A stretch of DNA of 64,000 nucleotides, from positions 1,451,927 through 1,515,926 of the forward strand of contig NC_014664.1 in assembly GCF_000166055.1 (NCBI RefSeq), in the 5' to 3' direction. The position numbers and the translations under genes are program-made. This DNA is from Rhodomicrobium vannielii ATCC 17100 (GTDB lineage Bacteria > Pseudomonadota > Alphaproteobacteria > Rhizobiales > Rhodomicrobiaceae). Positions 27,655-36,052 of the stretch are shown one piece after another. Positions within the stretch are counted from its first letter, which is position 1; the number at the start of each line of letters is the position of its first letter. The notes beneath the pieces are model-generated. The model did not search any database and was not told where the DNA came from. It was given only the letters and a program-made list of their open reading frames with translations.

Positions 27655-28035
27655 ATGCAGCGATTTGTCCTGCCCATTCTCCTCGCCGCCCTGCCGGTCG
27701 CAGCCGCCGACGCTGGTGAAGAAGCGCTCATTGGCCCGGCCCTTCATAGCGCGGTCTCGGGAAAAACCGTCTATATCAGCACGCCCATGGGCGAAGTGCC
27801 GATCCGCTATGCCGCAAACGGTCAAGTCAGCGGGCGCACGGAGCTCGCTCTCCTCGATGGCGAAACCACAACCAAGGACAGCGGTCGCTGGTGGGTCGCC
27901 GATAGCAAGCTTTGCATTCGCTGGAACCGCTGGATGTCGGGCGAAACGCACTGCTTCACCATGAAGCGCGTCTCGCCGACCGAGGTGCATTGGCGTCGCG
28001 ACGACGGGAAGAGCGGCAGGGCGCGATTGGGCTAA
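27655..28035 (+). CDS. Small secreted protein, unknown function
   Basis: A 126-residue protein with a clear signal peptide (FVLPILLAALPVAAADA, cleavage about residue 20). The mature part contains GRWWVADSKLCIRWNRWMSGETHCFTM, a Trp- and Cys-containing pattern seen in small periplasmic proteins of Hyphomicrobiales whose function is not defined. Two Cys residues could form a disulfide. It ends 45 bp before the convergent PfpI gene. Confidence 0.65.
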   Translation: MQRFVLPILLAALPVAAADAGEEALIGPALHSAVSGKTVYISTPMGEVPIRYAANGQVSGRTELALLDGETTTKDSGRWWVADSKLCIRWNRWMSGETHCFTMKRVSPTEVHWRRDDGKSGRARLG

Positions 28036-28080
28036 AACGCTCTCCAGCCGTCTTGACCCCCAAGGCACCCTTAGCGCGAC

Positions 28081-28641
28081 TTAGGCAGCGCGGCGCTCGT
28101 GCCTGCCCTCGCGCACCTCTTCGATGATCTTCGCTGAAAACGCGTCGAGATCGGACGGCTGACGGCTCGTAATCACGCCGTTATCCGTCACGACGGCCTC
28201 GTCGACGAACTCCGCGCCCGCATTGGTGAGGTCGGTGCGGATCGTCTTGTATCCCGTCGCGCGCTTGCCGTTGATGATCCCCGTCTCGATCAGGAGCCAC
28301 GGCGCGTGGCATACGGCTGCGACGGTCTTGCCTTCGGTATAGAAGTCCTTGATGAACGAAAGCGCCTGCTCATTGCCGCGCAACAGATCGGGGTTGATTT
28401 GCCCCCCCGGCAACACGATCGCGTCGTAGTCGCTGGCGTGCGCTTCAGCGAGCGGCCGGTCCACCTTCACCGGGTTGCCCCAGTCCTTGCCGATCCAGCC
28501 ACGTATCTCGCCGGCTTCTGGCGAAATCACCTCAACCGTTGCGCCCGCCTCGCGGAGCTTTTTCTGCGGCACTTCGAGTTCGGATTGCTCAAAACCGTTC
28601 GTCGCGAGGATCGCGATCTTCTTGCCCTGGATGTCGGCCAT
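28081..28641 (-). CDS. DJ-1/PfpI family protein (YhbO/PfpI-like)
   Basis: A 186-residue class I glutamine-amidotransferase-like protein. KKIAILATNGFEQSELEVPQKKLREAG is the N-terminal strand-helix with the conserved Glu, LPGGQINPDLLR the middle loop, and VAAVCHAPWLLIETG the nucleophile elbow with the catalytic Cys and adjacent His. Family members act as stress-related deglycases, hydratases or proteases; which activity applies is not decidable. The ATG at 28641 fits the family; the frame opens 18 codons earlier. Downstream of the patatin gene on the same strand with a gap of about 175 bp. Confidence 0.9.
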   Translation of the reverse strand: MADIQGKKIAILATNGFEQSELEVPQKKLREAGATVEVISPEAGEIRGWIGKDWGNPVKVDRPLAEAHASDYDAIVLPGGQINPDLLRGNEQALSFIKDFYTEGKTVAAVCHAPWLLIETGIINGKRATGYKTIRTDLTNAGAEFVDEAVVTDNGVITSRQPSDLDAFSAKIIEEVREGRHERRAA

Positions 28642-28815
28642 ATTGTCCTCCTTGTTCGCGGCGCGGGAGCGAACCGGGCGACGCACGTCAAGCACATCGC
28701 GCTCGTATGACTTCCTGACGCGCCCCGCGTTGAGCTTTGCGTGTTGAAGGGCGAACGATCCGGCGCGCAGGCTGTTCCAGGCGCATGCTCTGCGATAAGA
28801 GGCCGAAACGGCGGC

Positions 28816-31131
28816 TTAACCCGGCGAAAGCTGCCAGCTTCCGACAAGCTTCGGCGTGAGCAGCGCGGTGATGCGCTTCAACTCGCAACTGTTGCGGATC
28901 GCCATCCTGACGCCCTCGTCGGACGCCTTCACGGCCTCGGGCTCGGTGCAACCAGCCGGGTCGCCGATGGTGAGGCGGATAATGTCGCTCGAAAGCTCGG
29001 ACAGTTTCCAGCCGAGCGGGAGCGGAAAGGCGCGCTGATCGAGCTGCACGACGATCATCCTGTCGCCGAGCGCCTTGCTCGCCTCGGTGACCGCCCGGCG
29101 CGATTGCAGGTCGCGCACGGAAAGCAGCGTCGTCAAAGGCGATATCGTGTCGTAGATCCAGCTTCGCACCGGCTCCAGACCGGCAGGCTCGACATCCGTC
29201 GCGTTGAGCGCCTTCAACTTGTCGGTCAGCGCGATCAGATAGACGTCGACATCGTCCCCGCCGATGCGTTTCACCTCCTCGTAAAGCTGAAACGCGGTCG
29301 CGGTCGCGGATGCGTCGGCATAGCCGCCATCGACGAAGGTGAGGCGCTGGCCGCCGCCAAGCTCGGAGACAAACGGCGGCATCAGAACCGGAAAGCGCGC
29401 GCTGATTACCGCTGCGCCGATGAGCGACGGGTCGGGCGCTTTCGTGCCGACGTCTCGGAAGGAATAGAGTGTGCCGCCCCCGAAGGATTGCAGGTCGAAC
29501 GGAGAGAACGCCACGCGGTAGCCCGTCTCGACCCAGGTTGCGTTAAGGAGAAGCGCGGGCAGGTCCGTGTTCGCGGCGTCAGGCCAGCTTTGCGAATAGG
29601 GCGCGGTAAGTATGACGTCGCGGCTGCCCGTTCCGTGTAGCGCGGGCTTGCCGCCGCCGGAGGGATCGCTGCGGCGGAAGCTCTCGACGAAGCTTCGCTC
29701 AAGAATCGCGTCGCGTCCGACAACGCCGAAAGGCAGCGCCTCGCTAAGCGCCTCCGGCGCCGACAGGCTGGCGGGGAACAGGCCCCGCATGAAATCGGGC
29801 ATCAAAAATGCCAGCACCGGGCTGATGTGGTCGTCTTCGGTGATCGTCCGCAGCCGCTTCGTCAACTCGCGCGGCTCCACGAAGCTGCCACAGCCCGGCT
29901 CCACGTCAACCGCGGCTTTCGGCGCTCGCCCGCTCGCCTTGCTGTCGGCGAAGGCGGCCGTGAACAGGCTTGCACCAACCGCGCCGCCCGAAACCGCGCT
30001 GATAGCGAACACATGCCGCGCGAACGCCGGGCAGTGGTCCTGCATCGCGGCGAGGAATGCCCCAGCCGACGACGCGGCGTAGATGCCGCCGCCCTGCGCC
30101 GCCACGATGAAGACGGGATAGCGGCCGCCGCCTTCGGGCTTTCGCTGATGCAGCCACGTCTTGAAGGACGTTTCGAGATCGGCCCCCGCGTGCTCAAGCG
30201 CCGCCGCGCGCAGCGGCTGAGTATCGGGCCGGTCGGCGATGATCCCCCTGACGAGAAAAACGAAGGCGATGAGCGGCAGCGCTGCCACGACAGCGTAACG
30301 AAGGCCGGGAAATCGCCCGGTCGACAGGAGCGCCCATGAGGGCAGCGCCCGGATCAGCCACAGAAAGCTCGTGAGTCCGATGACGACGACGCGCACGAGC
30401 ACAGCAATCTCGATCAGCACAAGCGCGGTCGTGACGAGCGGCCCAGCGAAGCGCGTCGCACCGAGCGTCCAGTCTGGCGCCGCCACAGGGACGATGGCGA
30501 AGACGAGCGCAACCAGCGCGCAAAACCATACCAGCACCGCATGCCTCCCGCTTCGCAGCAAGAGGACGATCAGCGCGCCCCAGACGAACGCTGTCACGGC
30601 ACCGCTTGCGATCACCATGTCCAGCAGGTCGGATAATGTGCCGAGCGCGTGGCCCTGCGGAAGACCGCCGCTATCGCGCAGGCTTTCCGCATCGAGCACA
30701 TGCCGATAGACCTGCGCGAGGCCGAGCAGGATGCCAACGAACGGAAGGCTCGCCGCGACGGCGCAATAGATGTCGCGCAGCCGGAAAATGCGGCGATCGA
30801 AATGAATATCTGCGTGTTCGGGATAGATGCGGTCGATGCGGCGCGTCACCTCGACATGGTTCCACGCGTACAGCAGCGCCGCGAACAGCGCCACAGCCAG
30901 AAGGCCACCAACGCCTCGCGCGATATCGGGGCGTTCGATCAGCGCCAGATAGATTTCCTGCATCTGCGGCACGAAGGCGAAGAGCCAGGCGGACGCGAGG
31001 CCGATCAGGATCGGCGTGATATAGGCTGTATCCGAAAGATAACGGAAGACGCGGTTCCACGGCATGCCCGCACGCGCGCGCCGCAGATGAAGGCGCAGAC
31101 GCCTCCCCCGCGTGATGGTCGACAAGCCCAT
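28816..31131 (-). CDS. Membrane-anchored patatin-like phospholipase
   Basis: A 771-residue protein: about seven membrane helices (residues roughly 38-56, 72-90, 122-142, 175-193, 198-215, 230-255, 278-296) followed by a cytosolic or periplasmic patatin domain (about 335-770). The domain has the oxyanion loop GGGIYAASSAG (347-357), the nucleophile elbow AVSGG with Ser381 (Ala replaces the first Gly of GxSxG), and the catalytic Asp601 in FVDGGYADAS. Patatins are phospholipases A. The ATG at 31131 follows a GGGGGG ribosome site. It lies just downstream of a Nudix-macro fusion gene, separated by a family A repeat. Large membrane patatins of this kind occur in various bacteria, with roles mostly unknown. 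Confidence 0.85.
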   Translation of the reverse strand: MGLSTITRGRRLRLHLRRARAGMPWNRVFRYLSDTAYITPILIGLASAWLFAFVPQMQEIYLALIERPDIARGVGGLLAVALFAALLYAWNHVEVTRRIDRIYPEHADIHFDRRIFRLRDIYCAVAASLPFVGILLGLAQVYRHVLDAESLRDSGGLPQGHALGTLSDLLDMVIASGAVTAFVWGALIVLLLRSGRHAVLVWFCALVALVFAIVPVAAPDWTLGATRFAGPLVTTALVLIEIAVLVRVVVIGLTSFLWLIRALPSWALLSTGRFPGLRYAVVAALPLIAFVFLVRGIIADRPDTQPLRAAALEHAGADLETSFKTWLHQRKPEGGGRYPVFIVAAQGGGIYAASSAGAFLAAMQDHCPAFARHVFAISAVSGGAVGASLFTAAFADSKASGRAPKAAVDVEPGCGSFVEPRELTKRLRTITEDDHISPVLAFLMPDFMRGLFPASLSAPEALSEALPFGVVGRDAILERSFVESFRRSDPSGGGKPALHGTGSRDVILTAPYSQSWPDAANTDLPALLLNATWVETGYRVAFSPFDLQSFGGGTLYSFRDVGTKAPDPSLIGAAVISARFPVLMPPFVSELGGGQRLTFVDGGYADASATATAFQLYEEVKRIGGDDVDVYLIALTDKLKALNATDVEPAGLEPVRSWIYDTISPLTTLLSVRDLQSRRAVTEASKALGDRMIVVQLDQRAFPLPLGWKLSELSSDIIRLTIGDPAGCTEPEAVKASDEGVRMAIRNSCELKRITALLTPKLVGSWQLSPG

Positions 31132-31146
31132 TGTGCCCCCCAAAGG

Positions 31147-31222
31147 CTAGTGCTCCGGCGCATGCGTTTGGTCCACTTTGCTTCACACTCTCAAGCAAAC
31201 GGATGCGCCAAAAGCACCAGCA
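31147..31222 (+). repeat. Dispersed repeat, family A, copy 2
   Basis: Begins CTAGTGCTCCGGCG and ends AAAGCACCAGCA, with TGGTCCAC and GCAAACGGATGCGCC inside, in the same order as the copy at 9091-9153 (opposite strand). GCGCATGCGTTTG and CAAACGGATGCGCC pair, so the element forms a long imperfect hairpin. It lies between the patatin gene and the Nudix-macro gene, immediately upstream of the patatin start. Confidence 0.65.
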
Positions 31223-31301
31223 CGGCTTATTGCAATATTTCTGAACAAACGCTTGGAGCGCCGACTCTTCAGCGCCGATGACGCTTTGTAAGGCCGAGTC
31301 G

Positions 31302-32600
31302 CTATTCCCCCGCCTTCACCTCGACGGGTGTGACGCCGGTCACGACGCGAATTTCGTTCTTGAGTCGCGCGAGATCCCCCTCCGAATAGGCGACGAAGTA
31401 GATTTCGCGCAAAGGCGACTTCGGATTCTCCGCGAAGAAGTCGCGCGCGCCCTTGACCAGAACCGGCACCACCTCGCTAACCGGAAAGCCGCCCTGCCCC
31501 GTGCCGAACAGCGGAATCAGCGCCGAGCGATAGCGCCGCTTCGAGATCGCGGCCAGGACGTTGTCGATGGATCGCTCGATATTGGCAAGCGTCGTCGAAA
31601 GGCCCGTGCCGATGTCGCCCGCCACGCTCGCAACGTGGAAGATGCGCTGCACATTGTGCGTCTTTTCGAGCTCGCCCGGTTCGGTTTCAAGCACCGTGCC
31701 GGGCGTCACGAAGTTGCGACCGCCCAGCGCCTTCGTGAGTGCGAGACCGATCGTGTCCTCCTGTATGGACGTGCTCCCCTCGTGCTTTTTCGCGCCGAGC
31801 ACCCGGATCGTTGCCGATACGGAGCGCCGAAAGAAGCGGTCCATCTGCATGTCGGTGTTTTCGGAGTTGACCCACGCCTCAACGTCCTTGATGGCGGAGA
31901 TATTGCCGGTCTTGATGCCGATCGTCTGGCGGGGATTGAGTTCGGCCACGAAGGTTCGCGAGGTCTTGGTGTCGTACTCCGCCGCCAGATTGCCGCGCCG
32001 CGCCATCAGCCATTGCCCGGCGATGATGAGCTTCGGATCCTGAAACTCGCCCGCGACGAGCCTGTCGAAAAACTCGTCGATGGCGAACTCGACGATCTCG
32101 ATGTCTTCGCCCTCGGCCGCGTTGCCGCCGCCCTTCTCGGTCTGATCGACAGTGCGGACTTCGGCATAATAGAGATGGATGATTTCCGTGCTACCGCCGG
32201 GCGACGAGTAATATTTGCCGACAGGCGTCAACCGCGTGAGCTGATAGCCGGTCTCTTCCTGCGTCTCGCGCATCACGCAATCGTAAGGCGTTTCGGACTC
32301 ACCGCCGTCCGTTGTGTTGAGCATGCCGGCGACGGCCTCTACCATCCAACCGCGCCCCGGCTCGCGCAGATGCACCGGCAGGCGGAACTGGCGCACCGTG
32401 ATGATTTTCCGCCGCTCGGGATCGTACAGGAGCGCGCCCACCGCATCGCCGCGCTCGAAGACAAGCGTCGAACGCGGCTCGCTCATCGCGCCGTCGAGAC
32501 GCTCGTGGGACACCGCGTAGTCGTCGACCTTGAAAAACAGATCGAGCACGCGGCTATGCTCGGAAATCGTCACCCGCGACGGCTTTGCCAGGTCAGGCAT
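31302..32600 (-). CDS. Nudix hydrolase (NudK-like) fused to a macro-like domain
   Basis: A 432-residue two-domain protein. Residues about 10-205 are a Nudix hydrolase of the NudK/ADP-ribose pyrophosphatase type; the Nudix box spans about 92-119 and ends RETQEETGY, with all catalytic Glu residues, though the segment between the first Gly and Glu carries an insertion. Residues about 227-410 resemble a macro domain: IKTGNIS, AWVNSENTDMQM (where classic macro domains have VNAAN), RIFHVASV, and LIPLFGTGQGGFP, the phosphate-loop motif of ADP-ribose binding. Nudix and macro folds both act on nucleoside-diphosphate sugars or ADP-ribose derivatives, so ADP-ribose turnover or sensing is inferred. No membrane segments. 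ATG start; lipB ends 81 bp upstream. Confidence 0.82.
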   Translation of the reverse strand: MPDLAKPSRVTISEHSRVLDLFFKVDDYAVSHERLDGAMSEPRSTLVFERGDAVGALLYDPERRKIITVRQFRLPVHLREPGRGWMVEAVAGMLNTTDGGESETPYDCVMRETQEETGYQLTRLTPVGKYYSSPGGSTEIIHLYYAEVRTVDQTEKGGGNAAEGEDIEIVEFAIDEFFDRLVAGEFQDPKLIIAGQWLMARRGNLAAEYDTKTSRTFVAELNPRQTIGIKTGNISAIKDVEAWVNSENTDMQMDRFFRRSVSATIRVLGAKKHEGSTSIQEDTIGLALTKALGGRNFVTPGTVLETEPGELEKTHNVQRIFHVASVAGDIGTGLSTTLANIERSIDNVLAAISKRRYRSALIPLFGTGQGGFPVSEVVPVLVKGARDFFAENPKSPLREIYFVAYSEGDLARLKNEIRVVTGVTPVEVKAGE

Positions 32601-32681
32601 GCGCGCTTACTCCCATTGAATATCGATAAAGCAAACACGAAAATCGCGACGACCGCCGGGCTGGAGTGTGCCGCAATCGTG

Positions 32682-33353
32682 TCACGATGGAGGCGCCGCC
32701 GCGGACACTTCCGCGCGCTCCCGAAGCGCCCCCAGCCGTTCGAGCGAGGTGACGCCCGCGTCTTCGATCCCGCACGGCACGATACCCGCGTAATGCGAGA
32801 GGTCGGGCCGCACGTTGATCGCCGTGCCGTGGAACGTCACCCAGCGGCGCACGCGAACGCCGATGGCCGCGATCTTGTCCTCGCGCGCGCCATCGCGCAC
32901 CCAGACGCCCGGCCTGTCGTCGCGTGCCGCTCCCGCCACGCCATAGTCGGCAAGCGCCGCGATCACCCAGTCTTCGAGGTGGCGGACATGGCGGCGCACA
33001 TCGCGCCCGCGCCGGTTCAAGTCGAGGAGCACATAGGCGACGAGTTGGCCCGGCCCATGATAGGTATATTGCCCGCCGCGCCCTGCCGCGTGGACCGGAA
33101 AGCGCGCCGCGTCGAGGAGATCCGTCGCCTTGGCGCTGGTGCCTGCCGTGTAAAGCGGCGGATGTTCGAGGAACCAGACGAGTTCCGGCGCGTCGCCTGC
33201 AAGGATGGCCGCCGCGCGCTCCTCCATCGCGGACACTGCCGCTTCATAAGGCACGAGGTCGGCGCTCGTTCGCCACTCGACGTCCGTCAGATCGCCGAGC
33301 GCCTCACGGTGTGCCAGGAGCTTTTCCGCGAAAGCGGCGACCGCCTGATCCAC
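32682..33353 (-). CDS. lipB: Lipoyl(octanoyl) transferase
   Basis: A 223-residue enzyme transferring octanoate from acyl carrier protein to lipoyl domains, the step before LipA. The [17 protein letters not shown] block, [13 protein letters not shown], the [17 protein letters not shown] segment with the conserved Lys, and [14 protein letters not shown] with the catalytic Cys are all present. The start is a GTG at 33353. It is followed on the same strand by the Nudix-macro gene 81 bp downstream. Confidence 0.95.
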   Translation of the reverse strand: MDQAVAAFAEKLLAHREALGDLTDVEWRTSADLVPYEAAVSAMEERAAAILAGDAPELVWFLEHPPLYTAGTSAKATDLLDAARFPVHAAGRGGQYTYHGPGQLVAYVLLDLNRRGRDVRRHVRHLEDWVIAALADYGVAGAARDDRPGVWVRDGAREDKIAAIGVRVRRWVTFHGTAINVRPDLSHYAGIVPCGIEDAGVTSLERLGALRERAEVSAAAPPS

Positions 33354-33673
33354 GTAATTTTATCTCCCACTTATCGAGGGCCTTTACTGAAGCGTAACGC
33401 CTCCACGCCATACTGCAACTGTCTCGCGTTGCTGCGGGGCTTTGGGGCGGTTGTCCCGCGTTCGCCCCTCAAAAGCCCCGCAGCCGACGAGAACACTCCC
33501 GAACTTCGACAAGCCCCTTTCGTGCGGTAACATCGCATCAAGGCTGTCAAAAAATCCCCAGCCGCGCGCTGGCGAAGGGTTCGAGTTCGCTCCGCGCCTT
33601 AATCATTCGCTCAGAGGTTGGCCGTCTCATGGACGGCAATCGTTCAGTTGAACGCAAACCAGCGAGTGAAGTC
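33354..33673. other. Divergent intergenic region between lipB and an exported protein gene
   Basis: No gene seen. Besides promoters expected for the two divergent genes, the main structure is the long inverted repeat at 33431-33484, listed separately. Confidence 0.5.
33431..33484. repeat. Long inverted repeat / stem-loop
   Basis: GCTGCGGGGCTTTGGGGCG pairs with CGCCCCTCAAAAGCCCCGCAG(C) across a loop of about 14 nt, giving a stem of roughly 18 bp with one small bulge. It lies about 75 bp upstream of the lipB start on one side and 190 bp upstream of the exported protein on the other. It could be an orphan terminator, a structured leader or a small mobile palindrome. Confidence 0.5.
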
Positions 33674-34228
33674 ATGCGTAAATCGCTATTGCTTTTAGGC
33701 GCGGCATCGGCCGTCGCCCTGACATTTGCGTGGCCTATGCACGCCGACGCGAAGACGATACGGGCCTGCGAGACCGAATGGCGGGCAAATAAGGACACCC
33801 TTCAGGCAACCGGCAAAAAGAAAACCGAATTCATGACGGAGTGCCGTGCCCAGACGGCTACGGCGAAACCCGCTCCGAACGCCGCGACCCCGCCCGCCGC
33901 CGTAGCACCTCCCGCAACACCGCCCACCGCCGCGCCGCAAAGACGCTCCGAAGCACCCGTGAATCCGGATACGTCGGCGAATACGCGCAGTTCAAACCGC
34001 AGACCTCAGGTTCTCGCCGCCGATGGCCAGTTCCCGACCGAGGCTGCCGCCAGGGCGCATTGTCCGCGCGAGATGGTCGTGTGGGCCAACACCCAATCGA
34101 AGGTGTATCACTTCCCTGGTTCAAGGACATACGGCAAGACCCGGCAGGGCGCCTTCATGTGCGAAAGCGAAACCGCGCCCGCCGGCATCCGCGTGGCAAA
34201 GAACGAGAAGCGCCCGCCAATTCGGTAG
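33674..34228 (+). CDS. Exported protein with Pro/Ala-rich linker, unknown function
   Basis: A 184-residue protein: signal peptide (residues 1-26, ending MHADA), a short Cys-containing segment (IRACETEWRANKDTLQATGKKKTEFMTECRA), a Pro/Ala/Thr-rich linker of about 45 residues, and a C-terminal domain (AARAHCPREMVVWANTQSKVYHFPGSRTYGKTRQGAFMCESEA-like) with two Cys. The C-terminal pattern VVWANTQSKVYHFPG is one I associate with small exported rhizobial proteins of unknown function. ATG at 33674 begins the signal peptide. Confidence 0.7.
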   Translation: MRKSLLLLGAASAVALTFAWPMHADAKTIRACETEWRANKDTLQATGKKKTEFMTECRAQTATAKPAPNAATPPAAVAPPATPPTAAPQRRSEAPVNPDTSANTRSSNRRPQVLAADGQFPTEAAARAHCPREMVVWANTQSKVYHFPGSRTYGKTRQGAFMCESETAPAGIRVAKNEKRPPIR

Positions 34229-34584
34229 GCTCCGTTTTCGCCAGAAACCTGCTTTTTCGAGCCGCGCGCTTTCGTCGCAATTCGCCAGAACCGAAGCGCG
34301 CGTTTCCCTTGTATGCAATGCCGCACCTCCTACAAAATATTACAATTTGCCTTCCGCATGACGCGCAAAATTACCAGCCATGCGCTTGCCTCATGATTTA
34401 TATCAAATCCCACCCAAAGCCGCGATGATACGATCCGTTCGATACAGGAGTGGACGTTTTCCGCGTCATTTTTTACGTGATACCAACAGGTTCGCCTCGG
34501 GGGCACGACAGTTATTCAGGCTGGGGCCCCGGTCTGGTTGATGTTTTTCAACCTCTCGAACACGATTACAAGGGAGCATTTGAG
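34229..34584. other. Intergenic region upstream of a GntR regulator gene
   Basis: No gene assigned. It contains an FNR/FixK-like site at 34393-34406. In-frame codons upstream of the GntR start (from 34450) lack family content and have no good ribosome site. Confidence 0.5.
34393..34406. promoter_or_regulatory. FNR/FixK-like box
   Basis: ATGAT TTAT ATCAA matches the TTGAT-N4-ATCAA consensus of FNR/FixK-type regulators at nine of ten positions. It lies 179 bp upstream of the GntR-family start at 34585, within an AT-rich intergenic stretch, so it could make this regulator oxygen-responsive. Confidence 0.4.
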
Positions 34585-35286
34585 GTGGCACCATCGGCCC
34601 ATCAGCCGGAACTCAAGATCGTCCCTATCGAAGCCGGGACAAGCTTGAGAACATTAGCATACGATGCCCTCAGGCTCGCCATCACGCAGATGGACATCTA
34701 CGGTCAGATCGAGCCAATTCGTCTGGACGAAAGGCAACTTTCCCAAAAGCTCGGCGTCAGCCGGACACCCATCCGCGAGGCACTCACGCTCCTTGAGCAG
34801 GAAGGTTTCGTGCGAGCCGTGCCCCGCCGCGGCATTTATGTCGTGCGCAAGTCGAGGCGCGAGATTTGCGAGATGATCGTTGTCGCCGCCGCCCTTGAAA
34901 GCCTCGCGGCCCGCCTCGCCGCACAGAAGGCGACGGAAGACCAGTTCAAGAAGCTTTCCGAGCGCTTCGAGAAGTTCAGCAACGAAACCTCGTCCGAGCT
35001 CCTGAACCCGTTTTCGCAGGCGAACCTCGACTTTCATCGGAAGATCCTCGCGCTCGGCGGCTGCGAACTGATCCGAAAGACGACCGAAAACCTTTTCGCA
35101 CATATCCGCGCGATCCGAACGATTTGCGTCACTCATGAAGAGCGGCCGCGCCACGTCGTCACCCTCTACAAGGAGATCGTGGAAGCGATCAGCCAGCGAG
35201 ACGGCGACAAGGCCGAAAGGCTCGTCCGCGACTACACGCTCGACCTCGCCGCTTATGTTGAAAAGCACGGCCTGTTCGCCGAGTAG
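34585..35286 (+). CDS. GntR-family transcriptional regulator (FadR/FCD type)
   Basis: A 233-residue regulator starting at the GTG at 34585, preceded by AGGGAG at 8-nt spacing. The winged HTH (about residues 18-90) contains LDERQLSQKLGVSRTPIREALTLLEQEGFVRAVPRRGIYV, a textbook GntR motif. The FCD ligand-binding domain follows, with ANLDFHRKIL and the later HEERPRHVVTLYKEIVEAISQRDGDKAE and His residues that bind metal or acid ligands. Members control organic-acid, sugar or amino-acid catabolism. It is upstream of an FMN reductase and a GST on the same strand, possible targets. Confidence 0.88.
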   Translation: MAPSAHQPELKIVPIEAGTSLRTLAYDALRLAITQMDIYGQIEPIRLDERQLSQKLGVSRTPIREALTLLEQEGFVRAVPRRGIYVVRKSRREICEMIVVAAALESLAARLAAQKATEDQFKKLSERFEKFSNETSSELLNPFSQANLDFHRKILALGGCELIRKTTENLFAHIRAIRTICVTHEERPRHVVTLYKEIVEAISQRDGDKAERLVRDYTLDLAAYVEKHGLFAE

Positions 35287-35406
35287 CGCGGCCACGCCAT
35301 CGAAGGCGCATGTCGGGCGGCGAGGAAAATTCGCCGTGAACGGAAAAGCGCGTGGGGCGTTATGACGGATGGCCGCATGGCCATCCTGAAAGAGAAAGCG
35401 CTCCCA

Positions 35407-35970
35407 ATGACCGGACCCTATACTGTCGGCGTTTTTGTAGGCAGCTTGCGCAAGGACTCGCTCAATCGCAAGCTTGCCAAGGCACTCGTCGAACTCGCGC
35501 CGTCCGAATTCAAGTTCGAGTTCGTCGATATTGCCGCGCTACCCCACTACAATGAAGACGAGGATGCCGATCCGCCAGCGGCGTGGAAGGAATTCCGCGA
35601 GAAGGTCAAGCCGCTCGACGCCCTCTTGTTCGTCACGCCCGAATATAATCGCTCCGTGCCGGGCGTGCTGAAGAACGCGCTCGATGTCGGGTCGCGGCCC
35701 TATGGCCAGAGCGTCTGGGAAGGCAAGCCCGCAGCCGTCGTGAGCGCCTCGCCCGGAGGAATCGGCGGCTTCGGCGCGAACCATCATTTGCGGCAATCGC
35801 TGGTGTTTCTGAACGTCCCCGCCATGCAGCAACCCGAAGCCTATATCGGCGGCGCGAACAAGCTGTTCGACGAAAACGGGCAGATCGCGAACGACGGCAC
35901 GCGAAAATTCCTTCACGGATTCATGGACGCCTTCGCGCACTGGGTCGAATTGCATGCAAAGAGGGCGTGA
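35407..35970 (+). CDS. NADPH-dependent FMN reductase / quinone reductase
   Basis: A flavodoxin-fold enzyme of about 187 residues (ChrR/NQR type). VGVFVGSLRKDSLNRKLAKAL is the FMN phosphate-binding loop, LLFVTPEYNRSVPGVLKNALDVGSRP the second FMN contact (PEYN), and AAVVSASPGGIGGFGANHHLRQ the third. Such enzymes reduce quinones, chromate or free flavin to protect against oxidative stress. The ATG at 35407 matches the family; an in-frame ATG at 35362 would add 15 residues. A GST gene follows 82 bp downstream. Confidence 0.9.
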   Translation: MTGPYTVGVFVGSLRKDSLNRKLAKALVELAPSEFKFEFVDIAALPHYNEDEDADPPAAWKEFREKVKPLDALLFVTPEYNRSVPGVLKNALDVGSRPYGQSVWEGKPAAVVSASPGGIGGFGANHHLRQSLVFLNVPAMQQPEAYIGGANKLFDENGQIANDGTRKFLHGFMDAFAHWVELHAKRA

Positions 35971-36052
35971 TCGGGCCTCGCTTCTCGGTCAGCGAGGAAC
36001 CTTGGACCTCCGCAAACATTCCTCGCCTTAAGACAACAAAATCGGAGACTTC

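Noticed and set aside
31278-33530. Open frame of 750 codons on the + strand opposite the Nudix-macro gene and lipB
   Set aside because: Antisense shadow; both minus-strand genes have full family motifs.
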